From JBFKAV01 sp041621405 (GTDB lineage Bacteria > Pseudomonadota > Alphaproteobacteria > Rhodobacterales > Rhodobacteraceae), in the NCBI GenBank assembly GCA_041621405.1, contig JBFKAV010000182.1, forward strand, positions 1-6,324: a stretch of 6,324 nt of DNA, written 5' to 3'. Shown piece after piece: positions 1-6,324 of this stretch. The position numbers and the translations under genes were made by a program. The number at the start of each line of letters is the position of its first letter. Position 1 is the first letter of the stretch. The notes under the pieces are model-generated. The model saw only the letters and a list, made by a program, of their open reading frames with translations, had not been told where the DNA came from and searched no databases.

Positions 1-230
1 AGGCGAAGCTCGAGATCGCCGAAGCCCGGCTCCGCGACCATCTCTTTCTCGCCGGCGCCACCTTCACGATTGCCGACATCCAGTTCGGCCACGTCCTCTA
101 CCGCTACTTCGACCTCCCGATCGCGCGCTCCAAACTTCCCGCGATTGCGGGCTACCATGCCCGGCTCGGCGAACGACCGGCCTACCGCGAACACGTCATG
201 GTCGCCTATGAAGACCTGCGCGCGAACTGA
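1..230 (+). CDS. Glutathione S-transferase family protein, C-terminal fragment (5' end outside window)
   Basis: Reading from base 3, 75 codons run to a TGA at 228-230; the start lies beyond the left edge. The fragment is the end of an all-helical GST C-terminal domain. It contains FLAGATFTIADI (about fragment residues 15-26), the conserved stretch in which T-x-x-D (T22, D25) forms the N-capping box of a core helix in GST folds. A hydrophobic helix follows, then an LPAIAGYHARLGERPAY segment, the usual ending in which the domain closes with 'P-x-x-x-x-x-x-x-R-P-A-[FY]'. The thioredoxin-like domain that binds glutathione, and the residue that would set the class, are outside the window, so substrate and class cannot be assigned. 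Family members are cytosolic and conjugate, reduce or isomerise electrophiles with glutathione. It is co-directional with the amidohydrolase 132 bases downstream; a shared transcript is possible but unproven. Confidence 0.85.
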   Translation, partial: AKLEIAEARLRDHLFLAGATFTIADIQFGHVLYRYFDLPIARSKLPAIAGYHARLGERPAYREHVMVAYEDLRAN

Positions 231-362
231 CCCCGCCCCCGGCCGCGTCGCCCTTGCCACACGCCGTCCTGGCCGGTACCCAATTCCGCAGCCTGGCGCG
301 CCTGTGTTCTTCCCCCTTCCGACGGCGCCGCCTCCTCGCACGAAGGGGCGGGAGGGTCTCAG
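231..362 (+). other. Intergenic leader between the GST gene and the amidohydrolase gene
   Basis: This 132-base stretch has no supported gene. Its 3' end holds the amidohydrolase ribosome binding site. Just upstream are a pyrimidine-rich run (about 308-320) and a purine-rich run (342-356) that are partly complementary: CCCCTTC at 313-319 matches GAAGGGG at 342-348 exactly. A TTGCCA at 254-259 resembles a -35 box, but nothing like a -10 box sits at the right distance, so I do not call a promoter. No terminator with a T-run is visible after the GST stop. Confidence 0.5.
351..356 (+). promoter_or_regulatory. Ribosome binding site of the amidohydrolase gene
   Basis: GGAGGG lies 7 bases (from its GGAGG core) before the ATG at 363. 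It is a strong Shine-Dalgarno match at normal spacing and fixes that ATG as the start. CCTCC at 331-335 is complementary to the GGAGG core and could pair with it. Confidence 0.8.
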
Positions 363-1703
363 ATGTCCGAATTCCTGATCCGGAACGCCACCGTTGTGGT
401 CACCATGGACGACGCCCGCCGCGAGATCGCCGGCGGCGACGTTCTGATTCGCGACGGCACCGTTGCCGCCGTGGGGCAGGGGCTCTCGACCTCGGGCGGT
501 GTCCTGAACGCCGAGGGTTGCGTCGTCACTCCAGGCTTCGTCAACACCCACCACCACCTCTACCAGACGCTCACCCGCGCGGTCCCCGGCGGGCAGGACG
601 CGCTGCTCTTCGGCTGGCTTCGCACGCTCTACCCGATCTGGGCCCGGATGGGCCCTGAGGATATCCGCGTCTCGGCGACGATCGGGCTTGCCGAACTCGC
701 GCTCACCGGCTGCTCGCTCACCTCCGATCACCTCTACCTCTTCCCGAATGGCGCCCGGCTCGACGACACGATCGAGGCGGCCGCCGGGATCGGGCTGCGC
801 TTCCACCCCACGCGCGGGGCGATGTCGATCGGCGAAAGCCAGGGCGGCCTGCCGCCTGACAGCCTGGTCGAGCCCGAGGCGGTGATCCTGCAGGACATGG
901 AGCGCGTCATCGACGCCTTCCACGAGCCGGGCGAAGGCGCCATGGTCCGCGTCGGCCTCGCTCCCTGCTCGCCGTTCTCCGTGAGCCGGGAGCTGATGCG
1001 CGACGCCGCGGTGCTCGCCCGGGACAAGGGCGTGATGCTCCACACCCACCTCGCCGAGAACGACGAGGATGTGGCCTATTCGCTGCAAACCTTCGGCTGC
1101 CGCCCCGGCCAGTATGCCGAGGAACTGGGCTGGACCGGTCCCGACGTCTGGCACGCCCATTGCGTGAAGCTCGACGGTGGCGAGATCGGGCTCTTTGCGA
1201 AAAGCCGCACCGGCGTGGCGCATTGCCCATGCTCGAACTGCCGCCTCGGCTCGGGGATCGCCCCGGTCCGGGCCATGCGCGATGCCGGCGTGACGGTCGG
1301 GCTCGGGGTCGACGGTTCGGCCTCGAATGACGCAGGCGCGCTCGTCGCCGAAGCACGCCAGGCGATGCTCCTGCAGCGCGTCGCCAGAGGCGCCGACGCG
1401 ATGAGCGCGCGCGAGGCGCTGGAGATCGCCACCCGCGGCGGCGCCGACGTGCTCGGCCGGCCCGATTGCGGCCGCCTCGCCCCCGGCAAGCGGGCCGACA
1501 TCGCCGTCTGGGACCTCGCCGGCATCGAGGCCGCCGGCGCCTGGGACCCGGTCGCCGCGCTGCTTCTCTGCGGACCGCCGCGCGTGCGCGACCTCTTCGT
1601 CGAAGGCCGGAGGGTGGTGGACGGGGGCGAGCTCGCCACGTTGGACCTCCCCCGCGCGATCGAGCGCCAGACCGCGCTCGCCAGCCGCCTCGCGGTCAGC
1701 TGA
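363..1703 (+). CDS. Metal-dependent amidohydrolase, probable 8-oxoguanine deaminase (AtzB-like branch)
   Basis: A complete 446-residue member of the amidohydrolase superfamily (TIM barrel flanked by a small beta domain), of normal length. Seen in order: N-terminal beta strands; PGFVNTHHHLYQT with metal ligands H63 and H65 and a characteristic Q68; QDALLFGWLRTLYPIWA (78-94), which I associate with 8-oxoguanine deaminase and hydroxyatrazine hydrolase (AtzB) relatives; HTHLAEN with ligand H229 and catalytic E232; WHAHCVKL with H264/H266; HCPCSN (287-292); and GVDGSASND with metal ligand D317. The C-terminal LAPGKRADIAVWDL and FVEGRRVV segments are typical of the ATZ/TRZ group. The likely reaction is hydrolytic deamination of 8-oxoguanine or a similar aminated ring in the cytosol, giving ammonia. 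No purine-salvage neighbour is present to support the substrate. A guanine-, pterin- or triazine-type substrate remains possible: the family is certain, the exact substrate is not. The ATG is set by a GGAGGG 7 bases upstream. The gene converges on pgm, stop to stop. Confidence 0.9.
   Translation: MSEFLIRNATVVVTMDDARREIAGGDVLIRDGTVAAVGQGLSTSGGVLNAEGCVVTPGFVNTHHHLYQTLTRAVPGGQDALLFGWLRTLYPIWARMGPEDIRVSATIGLAELALTGCSLTSDHLYLFPNGARLDDTIEAAAGIGLRFHPTRGAMSIGESQGGLPPDSLVEPEAVILQDMERVIDAFHEPGEGAMVRVGLAPCSPFSVSRELMRDAAVLARDKGVMLHTHLAENDEDVAYSLQTFGCRPGQYAEELGWTGPDVWHAHCVKLDGGEIGLFAKSRTGVAHCPCSNCRLGSGIAPVRAMRDAGVTVGLGVDGSASNDAGALVAEARQAMLLQRVARGADAMSAREALEIATRGGADVLGRPDCGRLAPGKRADIAVWDLAGIEAAGAWDPVAALLLCGPPRVRDLFVEGRRVVDGGELATLDLPRAIERQTALASRLAVS
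1670..1697 (-). terminator. Candidate hairpin downstream of pgm, inside the amidohydrolase 3' end
   Basis: A perfect 7-bp inverted repeat, GACCGCG (1670-1676) with CGCGGTC (1691-1697), has a 14-base loop. For the minus-strand operon it starts about 10 bases after the pgm stop codon, where a terminator would be expected. No T-run follows on the minus strand, and the stem lies within codons of the convergent gene, so it may be chance in GC-rich DNA. Confidence 0.2.
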
Positions 1704-1706
1704 TCG

Positions 1707-3338
1707 TCAGGTGATGACGTCGGGCTTCGTTCGCCCGGTATGCCTGGCGATCCCGGCGATCTGCTCGGCCGCCTTGATCACCGGGGCCAGCGCTTCGCCC
1801 GGGTCGAGGCCGAGCCGGGCCGGGTCGGTCTCCAGCTGCTCGATGTAGACCCTGAGCGTCGCCCCCACGGTGCCGGTGCCTGACAGCCTGTAGACGATCC
1901 GCCCGCCGCCCTCGAGCGCGATCCGGATCCCCTGGTGATCGGTCTTCGAGCCGTCAACCGGGTCCTTGTAGGCGAAATCGTCGGCTGCCTCGATCGTCAG
2001 TCCGGCCGCGCTCACCCCAGGCAGGTCGGAAAGTTTCACTCGCAGCATGTCCATCAGCGCCTTGGCATGGACGGCATCCACCGCCTCGTAATCGTGGCGG
2101 GAGTAGTAGTTGCGTCCGAACTTCTGCCAGTGATCCTCGAGGATCGCCTGCACCGGCTCCCTCCGCACCGCGAGGATGTTGAGCCATAGGAGCACCGCCC
2201 AGAGCCCGTCCTTCTCGCGCACGTGGTCGCTGCCGGTGCCCGCGCTTTCCTCACCGCAAAGTGTGGCGCGCCCGGCGTCCAGGAGGTTGCCGAAGAACTT
2301 CCACCCCGTCGGGGTCTCGTAGCAGTCGATCCCCATCGCCTCCGCTACCCGGTCCACCGCCTTCGAGGTCGGCATCGAGCGTGCCACGCCCTTCAATCCG
2401 CCGGCGTAGCCCGGCGCCAGATGCGCGTTGGCCGCCAGCACCGCGAGGCTGTCCGACGGGGTGACATAGATGCCGCGACCCACGACCATGTTCCGGTCGC
2501 CGTCGCCGTCGGAGGCGGCGCCGAAATCGGGCGCGTCCTTGCTCATCATCAGATCGATAAGCGGCTTCGCCCAGACCGGGTTCGGGTCGGGGTGGCCGCC
2601 GCCGAAATCCGGCAGCGGCACCGCGTTGATCACGCTGCCTTCGGGCGCGCCGAGCGCGGCCTCGAGGATCGCCTTGGCATAGGGCCCGGTCACCGCGTGC
2701 ATCGCGTCGAAACGCAGCCGGAACCCGGAGTCCAGATGCGCCCGGATCGCCGCGAAGTCGAACAGCCGCTCCATCAATGCCTGGTAGTCGGCCACCGGGT
2801 CGACCACCTCGACCTCCATTTCGCCAATCTTGGCCGTGCCGGGCTTCGAGAGATCGACGTCCTGCGACTCCAGCATCCGGTAGTTGCCGAGCTTCCGCGT
2901 CGCCTCGAAGATGCGGTCCGTCACCTCCTCTGGCGCCGGGCCGCCGTTCGGCGTGTTGAACTTCACCCCGAAATCCTCCTCCGGTCCGCCGGGGTTGTGG
3001 CTGGCCGAGAGGATGATGCCGCCGTCGGTCTTCCGGCTGCGGATCAGGTGCGATGCGGCGGGCGTGGAGAGAAGCGCGCCCTGTCCGACGATCATCTTTC
3101 TCGCGCCCGAGGCGGCGGCCATCCGCAGGATCACCTGCGCCGCGCGGTCGTTGAAGTAGCGCCCGTCGCCGCCGAGGACGAATGTTTTGCCCTGCGCGCC
3201 GCCGATCCCCGTCCAGATCGCCTCGACGAAGTTCTCCAGGTAATGCGGCCCCATGAACGTGTGGGTCTTCTTCCGCAATCCGGAGGTGCCCGGCTTCTGT
3301 CCCTCGATCGGCTTCGTCTCGACTGTGATGACGCTCAT
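1707..3338 (-). CDS. pgm: Phosphoglucomutase (alpha-D-glucose phosphate-specific)
   Basis: A complete 543-residue enzyme, the usual length for this alpha-D-phosphohexomutase group. It interconverts glucose-1-phosphate and glucose-6-phosphate through a phosphoserine, linking glycogen and maltodextrin turnover to central metabolism in the cytosol. The four domain signatures appear in order: N-terminal KPGTSGLRKK (15-24); the catalytic loop SASHNPGG (111-118) with phosphorylated serine S113; the metal-binding loop SDGDGDR with D277, D279 and D281; the sugar-specificity loop GEESAGTGSDH (362-372); and the phosphate-binding loop RLSGTGTVGATLR (484-496). All key residues are intact. The ATG overlaps the malQ stop as ATGA (3335-3338), and AGGGAGAAG ends 4 bases before it. 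The long open frame continuing upstream of this ATG through malQ encodes only low-complexity Arg/Gly/Ala sequence and is not part of the protein. This is the last gene of the glgX-malQ-pgm run, ending 3 bases from the convergent amidohydrolase stop. Confidence 0.97.
   Translation of the reverse strand: MSVITVETKPIEGQKPGTSGLRKKTHTFMGPHYLENFVEAIWTGIGGAQGKTFVLGGDGRYFNDRAAQVILRMAAASGARKMIVGQGALLSTPAASHLIRSRKTDGGIILSASHNPGGPEEDFGVKFNTPNGGPAPEEVTDRIFEATRKLGNYRMLESQDVDLSKPGTAKIGEMEVEVVDPVADYQALMERLFDFAAIRAHLDSGFRLRFDAMHAVTGPYAKAILEAALGAPEGSVINAVPLPDFGGGHPDPNPVWAKPLIDLMMSKDAPDFGAASDGDGDRNMVVGRGIYVTPSDSLAVLAANAHLAPGYAGGLKGVARSMPTSKAVDRVAEAMGIDCYETPTGWKFFGNLLDAGRATLCGEESAGTGSDHVREKDGLWAVLLWLNILAVRREPVQAILEDHWQKFGRNYYSRHDYEAVDAVHAKALMDMLRVKLSDLPGVSAAGLTIEAADDFAYKDPVDGSKTDHQGIRIALEGGGRIVYRLSGTGTVGATLRVYIEQLETDPARLGLDPGEALAPVIKAAEQIAGIARHTGRTKPDVIT
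1721..1737 (+). terminator. Candidate hairpin downstream of the amidohydrolase, inside the pgm 3' end
   Basis: CGGGC (1721-1725) pairs with GCCCG (1733-1737) across a 7-base loop, starting 18 bases after the amidohydrolase stop. The stem is only 5 bp, there is no following T-run, and it overlaps the last codons of pgm. Position is the main argument for it. Confidence 0.2.
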
Positions 3339-5245
3339 GGCTCTTCTCCCTGTCGGCCCGAGGATTTCATGATCGCGGCCAGTTCGGCAAGGCGCGCGTC
3401 GGCGCCCAGTTCGGAGGTGGTTTCGGGCAGCCGGCGCCGCCAGTTCGGGTGCTCGTGGGTGGTGCCGGGCAGGTTCGCCTGCTCCTCGAGCCCGAAGATG
3501 TCCTCCGCCTGCACCGCGACGAGCCGGCAGGGGGTGCTGGCGAGAAAGCGGTGCATCGCCGAGACGTCGCCCACCGCGCCGCCGATCGCGGCATCCAGCG
3601 CCGCCACCTCGCGCGCCCGGGCCTGCCGCTCGGCCGCCGGATCCGCCGACCGCCCGATCCGCGCCCGCCAGTCGATGTCGCGGCCGTTGCGCCAGCCCTT
3701 CCAGGTCGGCAGGTCGTGGGTGGCGAACGAGCCCAGCACCTCGGCGTCCCACTGGCCGGCATCCTTGAACCCCTGGCTCGCCCAGTCGCGCTCGAAGATT
3801 CCCACGCGGCAGCCGAGGATGCCCGAGCCGTGGAGCGCCTCCTGCAGGCCGTCGGGAATGTTGCCGAGATCCTCGCCGACCACCGCGGCCCCGGCCCGGG
3901 CGGCCTCGATCCGGGTGACCGCGAGCATCGCCTCGCGCGGCATCTGCACGTAGAGCCCGGGCAGGCCCCCTTCCTGCGGCACCCAGAAGGCGCGCTCGAA
4001 GCCGAGGATATGGTCGATCCTGAGCAGTCCGGCGTGGCGGACCTGCACGGCAAGCGTTTCGGCCAGCGCGGCGAAGCCGGTGGCAGCAAGCGCCCGCGGC
4101 GAGAACGGTGCCACGCCCCAGGTCTGACCCGAGGGCGAGAACGCGTCGGGCGGCGCACCGAGCGAGATACCTCCGGCGAACAGCGAGCGCTCGGCCCAGG
4201 TTTCGGCGCCGTGCGGGTGAGTGCCGACGGCGAGGTCGAGATAGAGCCCGAGCGCCATCCCCGCCGCGCGGGCCGCTTTCCGCGCCCCGGCCAGGCCCTC
4301 CTCCGCGCGCCACTGCAGCCAGGCATGGAACGCCAGCCGCTCGGGGTGGGCGGCGGCGAAACCCGCCACTTCCGGCGACGCGGGGTCGCGGAAGGGCTCG
4401 GGCCAGGCGTTCCAGTAGGGCCCGTGCACTTCCGAGAGGGCCTGGTGCGCGGCGAAGAGCTCGAGTGCCGCCCCCTCCCGCGCCCGCCAGGCGGCGAACG
4501 CGGCCCCGCCACCGGTGGCCGCGAGCTCCGCCTCGAGCGCCGCTCGCTTGGCCTTGAGCGCCGCGGCATAGTCGACGAAGCCGGGCAACGCCTGAGGCCC
4601 CTCGCCGGCGGCGATGTGCAATGTTGCGAAGCGTCGCCGGTGCGACGGGGAATAGGGGCTGATGGCGGTTGCGTCTTCGGGAAAGCCGGCATGAACCGGA
4701 TTCACCCCCACGAAGGCCGCCCCGGCTCGGCCCAGCGCCGTCGCCCACAGGCCGAGATCGTCGTATGTGCCGATGCCGCCGCCCGCCTCGGGCGGCAGTC
4801 CGTAGAGCGGCAGCGTCACCCCCCATCCCCGCGTCGGCTGTCGGAGCCGCCGCGGCGCCGCGAAGAGCCATGTCGCGCGGCTTCCGATCTCGAGCCGATG
4901 GCGCCCGAGCGGCAGGGTCGGCAGTTCCAGCGCACCGCCCTCGGCGCGGCCCTCGATCGCGGCGCCGTCCTCGAACGCCAGGCGCCAGTCCCCGTCCGGC
5001 ACCGGCCCCAGCCCGAGCGGCGCCTCCGCCTCGGCGACGATCCATTCCGGCAGCGACCGCGCCGAAGCCTCGGCCCGAAGCGCGCCGAGCGTCTCCGCTG
5101 CCTCGGCCTCCGATCCCGCCGCCAACCCCATCGCCGCCAGCGCCGCCACCACCGTCTCCGGCGGCGCCTCGCGCCAGGTCCCGTTCTGGTCGGAATAGCC
5201 CGGCCTCAGCCTCGCCTCTGCCGCAAGCTCGAAAAGCGCGCTCAC
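3335..5245 (-). CDS. malQ: 4-alpha-glucanotransferase (amylomaltase, GH77)
   Basis: MalQ transfers alpha-1,4-glucan segments between maltodextrins, releasing glucose; with GlgX it recycles the short oligosaccharides produced in glycogen breakdown (cytosol). Residues are numbered from the GTG at 5245 (636 aa). Seen: GGGIGTYDDLG (155-165); VNPVHAGFP (181-189); SPYSPS (196-201); LYLDLAVG (334-341) as in long, E. coli-type MalQ; RIDH with nucleophile D411; VVGEDLGNIPDGL with acid/base E458; FATHDLPTWKGW with D511; and the terminal NLPGTTHEHPNWRRRL block (591-606). Catalytic aspartate/glutamate roles follow the GH77 family. The N-terminal ~145 residues match the extra N-terminal region of bacterial MalQ. 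I chose GTG 5245 because the recognisable domain starts right there (VSALFELAAEARL) and GGGAAG lies 7 bases upstream. Another in-frame GTG at 5299 would add 18 unusual residues and has no nearby Shine-Dalgarno. The stop overlaps the pgm start by 4 bases. Confidence 0.95.
   Translation of the reverse strand: MSALFELAAEARLRPGYSDQNGTWREAPPETVVAALAAMGLAAGSEAEAAETLGALRAEASARSLPEWIVAEAEAPLGLGPVPDGDWRLAFEDGAAIEGRAEGGALELPTLPLGRHRLEIGSRATWLFAAPRRLRQPTRGWGVTLPLYGLPPEAGGGIGTYDDLGLWATALGRAGAAFVGVNPVHAGFPEDATAISPYSPSHRRRFATLHIAAGEGPQALPGFVDYAAALKAKRAALEAELAATGGGAAFAAWRAREGAALELFAAHQALSEVHGPYWNAWPEPFRDPASPEVAGFAAAHPERLAFHAWLQWRAEEGLAGARKAARAAGMALGLYLDLAVGTHPHGAETWAERSLFAGGISLGAPPDAFSPSGQTWGVAPFSPRALAATGFAALAETLAVQVRHAGLLRIDHILGFERAFWVPQEGGLPGLYVQMPREAMLAVTRIEAARAGAAVVGEDLGNIPDGLQEALHGSGILGCRVGIFERDWASQGFKDAGQWDAEVLGSFATHDLPTWKGWRNGRDIDWRARIGRSADPAAERQARAREVAALDAAIGGAVGDVSAMHRFLASTPCRLVAVQAEDIFGLEEQANLPGTTHEHPNWRRRLPETTSELGADARLAELAAIMKSSGRQGEEP
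3343..3351 (-). promoter_or_regulatory. Ribosome binding site of pgm, inside the malQ 3' end
   Basis: On the minus strand AGGGAGAAG (3351 down to 3343) precedes the pgm ATG at 3338 by 4 bases, with its GGGAG core 7 bases away. It lies in the last codons of malQ, which fits reinitiation by ribosomes finishing malQ, and it decides the pgm start within the very long open frame. Confidence 0.7.
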
Positions 5246-5348
5246 CCGGCCACTTCCCAGATTGCGACATGCCCGTTGGTAAGGCCCTGCCGAAGGCACG
5301 ACAGGGGGCAGACAGCCCTCTTCCGCGGTTGGGCTCGCGGCGCTCGGC
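5246..5348 (-). other. Intergenic gap between glgX and malQ
   Basis: About 103 bases separate the glgX stop from the preferred malQ GTG (about 49 if the upstream GTG at 5299 were used). GGGAAG at 5258-5253 is the likely malQ ribosome binding site. Two small possible hairpins are visible: GGGC/GCCC around 5306-5318 with a 5-base loop, and CCCTG/CAGGG around 5283-5308 with a 12-base loop. Neither is followed by a T-run, and no clear -10/-35 pair is present. A local promoter or attenuator cannot be excluded. Confidence 0.4.
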
Positions 5349-6324
5349 TCACGCCTTCCGCTCCAGTACCAGCGCCATCACCGACTGCTCGGCCACCCGG
5401 AGCCGCGGCCCGCAGGTCCCGGCCCGGTCCGGGTCGGCGCTGTCGAGCCCGAGCGTCCAGACCCAGCCGGAGGGCGGCGCCGGCAGGGCCACGTCGGTTG
5501 GCACGCCGGCGTTGAAGATCAGGAGGATCGCCTCCTCGCGTGCGGCGTAGGTTGGGGTTCCTGAGGCGGTCCGCATTTCGGCGATCACGATCTGAAGGTT
5601 CGCATCTGACCAGTCCGCAGCCTGCATCGGCCGGCCGGAGCCGTGGTGCCAGAATAGGTCCGGCTTCCGGTCCTCGGCACGGGCGCGGGAATGCAGGAAC
5701 CGCTTCTGCCGGAGGATCGGGTGCGCCTTGCGGAACGCGACGAGCCGCCGGACGAAGCCGAGAAGCGCCTGGTCGGCCGCTTCCCAGTCGAGCCAGGAGG
5801 TCTCGTTGTCCTGGGCATAGGCGTTGTTGTTGCCGCCCTGGCTATGGCCGATCTCGTCGCCCGAGAGCAGCATCGGCGTGCCCTGCGACAGCATCAGCGT
5901 GGCCAGCATCGCCCGGGCCCGCCGCGCCCTTGCCTCGAGGATCTTCGGGTCGCCGGTCGGACCCGCGGTACCGAGGTTGTCCGAGTAGTTCTCGGAATGG
6001 CCGTCGCGATTGTCCTCGCCATTGGCCTCGTTGTGCCTGCGCGCATAGGAGACCACGTCCCGAACGGTGAAGCCGTCATGGGCGGTGAGGAAATTCACGG
6101 AAGAGGTGGCCGGCCGCCCGGGATGGTCGAATTCGCCGGCCGAACCGGTGATCCGGGCGGCGAGTTCGGCCGCCGAGCCGCGATCGCCGCGCCAGAACCG
6201 GCGCACGCCGTCGCGGTAGCGGTCGTTCCATTCCAGGAAGGGCGGCGGGAAGCCGCCGAGGTGGTAGCCGCCGGGGCCGATGTCCCAGGGCTCGGCGATG
6301 AGCTTCTTGCGCACCAGCAACGGG
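5349..6324 (-). CDS. glgX: Glycogen debranching enzyme GlgX, C-terminal part (5' end outside window)
   Basis: The reading frame is open to the right edge, with 324 residues visible of an enzyme usually near 690-710; roughly the N-terminal half, with the CBM48 domain and catalytic nucleophile aspartate, is missing. GlgX is a cytosolic GH13 isoamylase-type enzyme that cleaves the alpha-1,6 bonds of short branches on phosphorylase-trimmed glycogen, releasing short maltodextrins for MalQ. Visible signatures: KLIAEPWDIGPGGY with the GH13 acid/base glutamate (E11 of the fragment, codon 6291-6293); the FLEWNDRYRD segment; NFLTAHDGFT with the conserved H82 and transition-state aspartate D83 (codon 6075-6077); LLSGDEIGHSQGGNNNAY followed by QDNETSWLDW, diagnostic of GlgX/TreX-type debranchers; and a C-terminal beta domain ending VMALVLERKA. 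Nothing in the visible part is broken. A TTG at 6318-6320 could be read as a start, but conserved sequence runs past it, so it is internal. It is the first visible gene of the minus-strand run. Confidence 0.95.
   Translation of the reverse strand, partial: PLLVRKKLIAEPWDIGPGGYHLGGFPPPFLEWNDRYRDGVRRFWRGDRGSAAELAARITGSAGEFDHPGRPATSSVNFLTAHDGFTVRDVVSYARRHNEANGEDNRDGHSENYSDNLGTAGPTGDPKILEARARRARAMLATLMLSQGTPMLLSGDEIGHSQGGNNNAYAQDNETSWLDWEAADQALLGFVRRLVAFRKAHPILRQKRFLHSRARAEDRKPDLFWHHGSGRPMQAADWSDANLQIVIAEMRTASGTPTYAAREEAILLIFNAGVPTDVALPAPPSGWVWTLGLDSADPDRAGTCGPRLRVAEQSVMALVLERKA

Noticed and set aside
254..282. A -35-like TTGCCA (254-259) as a promoter for the amidohydrolase.
   Set aside because: At 17 bases spacing the -10 position reads TACCCA, only two matches to the consensus, and no better box is nearby.
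345..356. A G-quadruplex in GGGGCGGGAGGG next to the ribosome binding site.
   Set aside because: Only three G-runs of three or more are present; a fourth run close enough for an intramolecular quadruplex is missing.
3339..5270. The pgm reading frame stays open for more than 640 codons upstream of its ATG, across malQ on the same strand, suggesting a giant fused protein or a frameshift product.
   Set aside because: The translated extension is low-complexity Arg/Gly/Ala sequence with no family motifs, while the overlapping malQ frame has all GH77 signatures. GC-rich DNA has few stop codons, and pgm has its own well-placed ribosome site and normal length.
5283..5320. Small hairpins between glgX and malQ as a terminator separating two operons.
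   Set aside because: Stems are only 4-5 bp, loops are up to 12 bases, and no T-run follows on the minus strand. They are no better than expected by chance in GC-rich DNA.
3449..5515. A 688-codon open frame on the + strand, antisense to malQ and the glgX end.
   Set aside because: Its sequence is Arg/Pro/Gly-rich without recognisable domains, it runs across two real genes and the gap between them, and it mirrors their codon periodicity. It is a composition shadow, as are the shorter open frames antisense to pgm and glgX.
6318..6320. TTG as a possible start of a short glgX-like gene.
   Set aside because: The frame is open upstream to the window edge, and a start here would leave no CBM48 domain or catalytic nucleophile. 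It is an internal leucine codon of a gene cut by the window.

Overview
The window is an ordinary-looking piece of a GC-rich bacterial chromosome, most likely an alphaproteobacterium of the Rhodobacteraceae/Paracoccaceae type. This is inferred from strong G/C preference at third codon positions, GTG and ATG starts, tight gene packing, and the linkage glgX-malQ-pgm, which I recall from glycogen loci of that group. Genus cannot be fixed from the sequence alone.

Layout, left to right. (1) Bases 1-230, + strand: the last 75 codons of a glutathione S-transferase-like protein, cut by the left edge. (2) Bases 231-362: a short non-coding leader with a clear ribosome binding site and two competing inverted repeats, but no convincing promoter. 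(3) Bases 363-1703, + strand: a complete 446-residue metal-dependent amidohydrolase of the 8-oxoguanine deaminase / AtzB-like branch. (4) Bases 1707-6324, - strand: three genes read right to left, glgX (cut by the right edge, only its C-terminal 324 residues present), malQ and pgm.

The minus-strand genes form a coherent glycogen/maltodextrin module. GlgX removes the short branches left on phosphorylase-limited glycogen. MalQ (4-alpha-glucanotransferase) re-lengthens the released maltodextrins so that they can be degraded again. Pgm converts the glucose-1-phosphate made by glycogen phosphorylase into glucose-6-phosphate, or the reverse during synthesis. malQ and pgm overlap by 4 bases (ATGA), so they are almost certainly co-transcribed and probably translationally coupled. 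glgX and malQ are separated by about 100 bases. Synthesis genes such as glgB, glgC and glgA, and phosphorylase glgP, may lie beyond the right edge, but that is not visible.

The module converges on the amidohydrolase with only 3 bases between the two stop codons. Any terminator for one gene therefore has to lie inside the other, and weak candidate hairpins are found in both positions.

I found no mobile element, tRNA, rRNA, CRISPR array or convincing novel system. The very long overlapping open frames on both strands across malQ are products of base composition.
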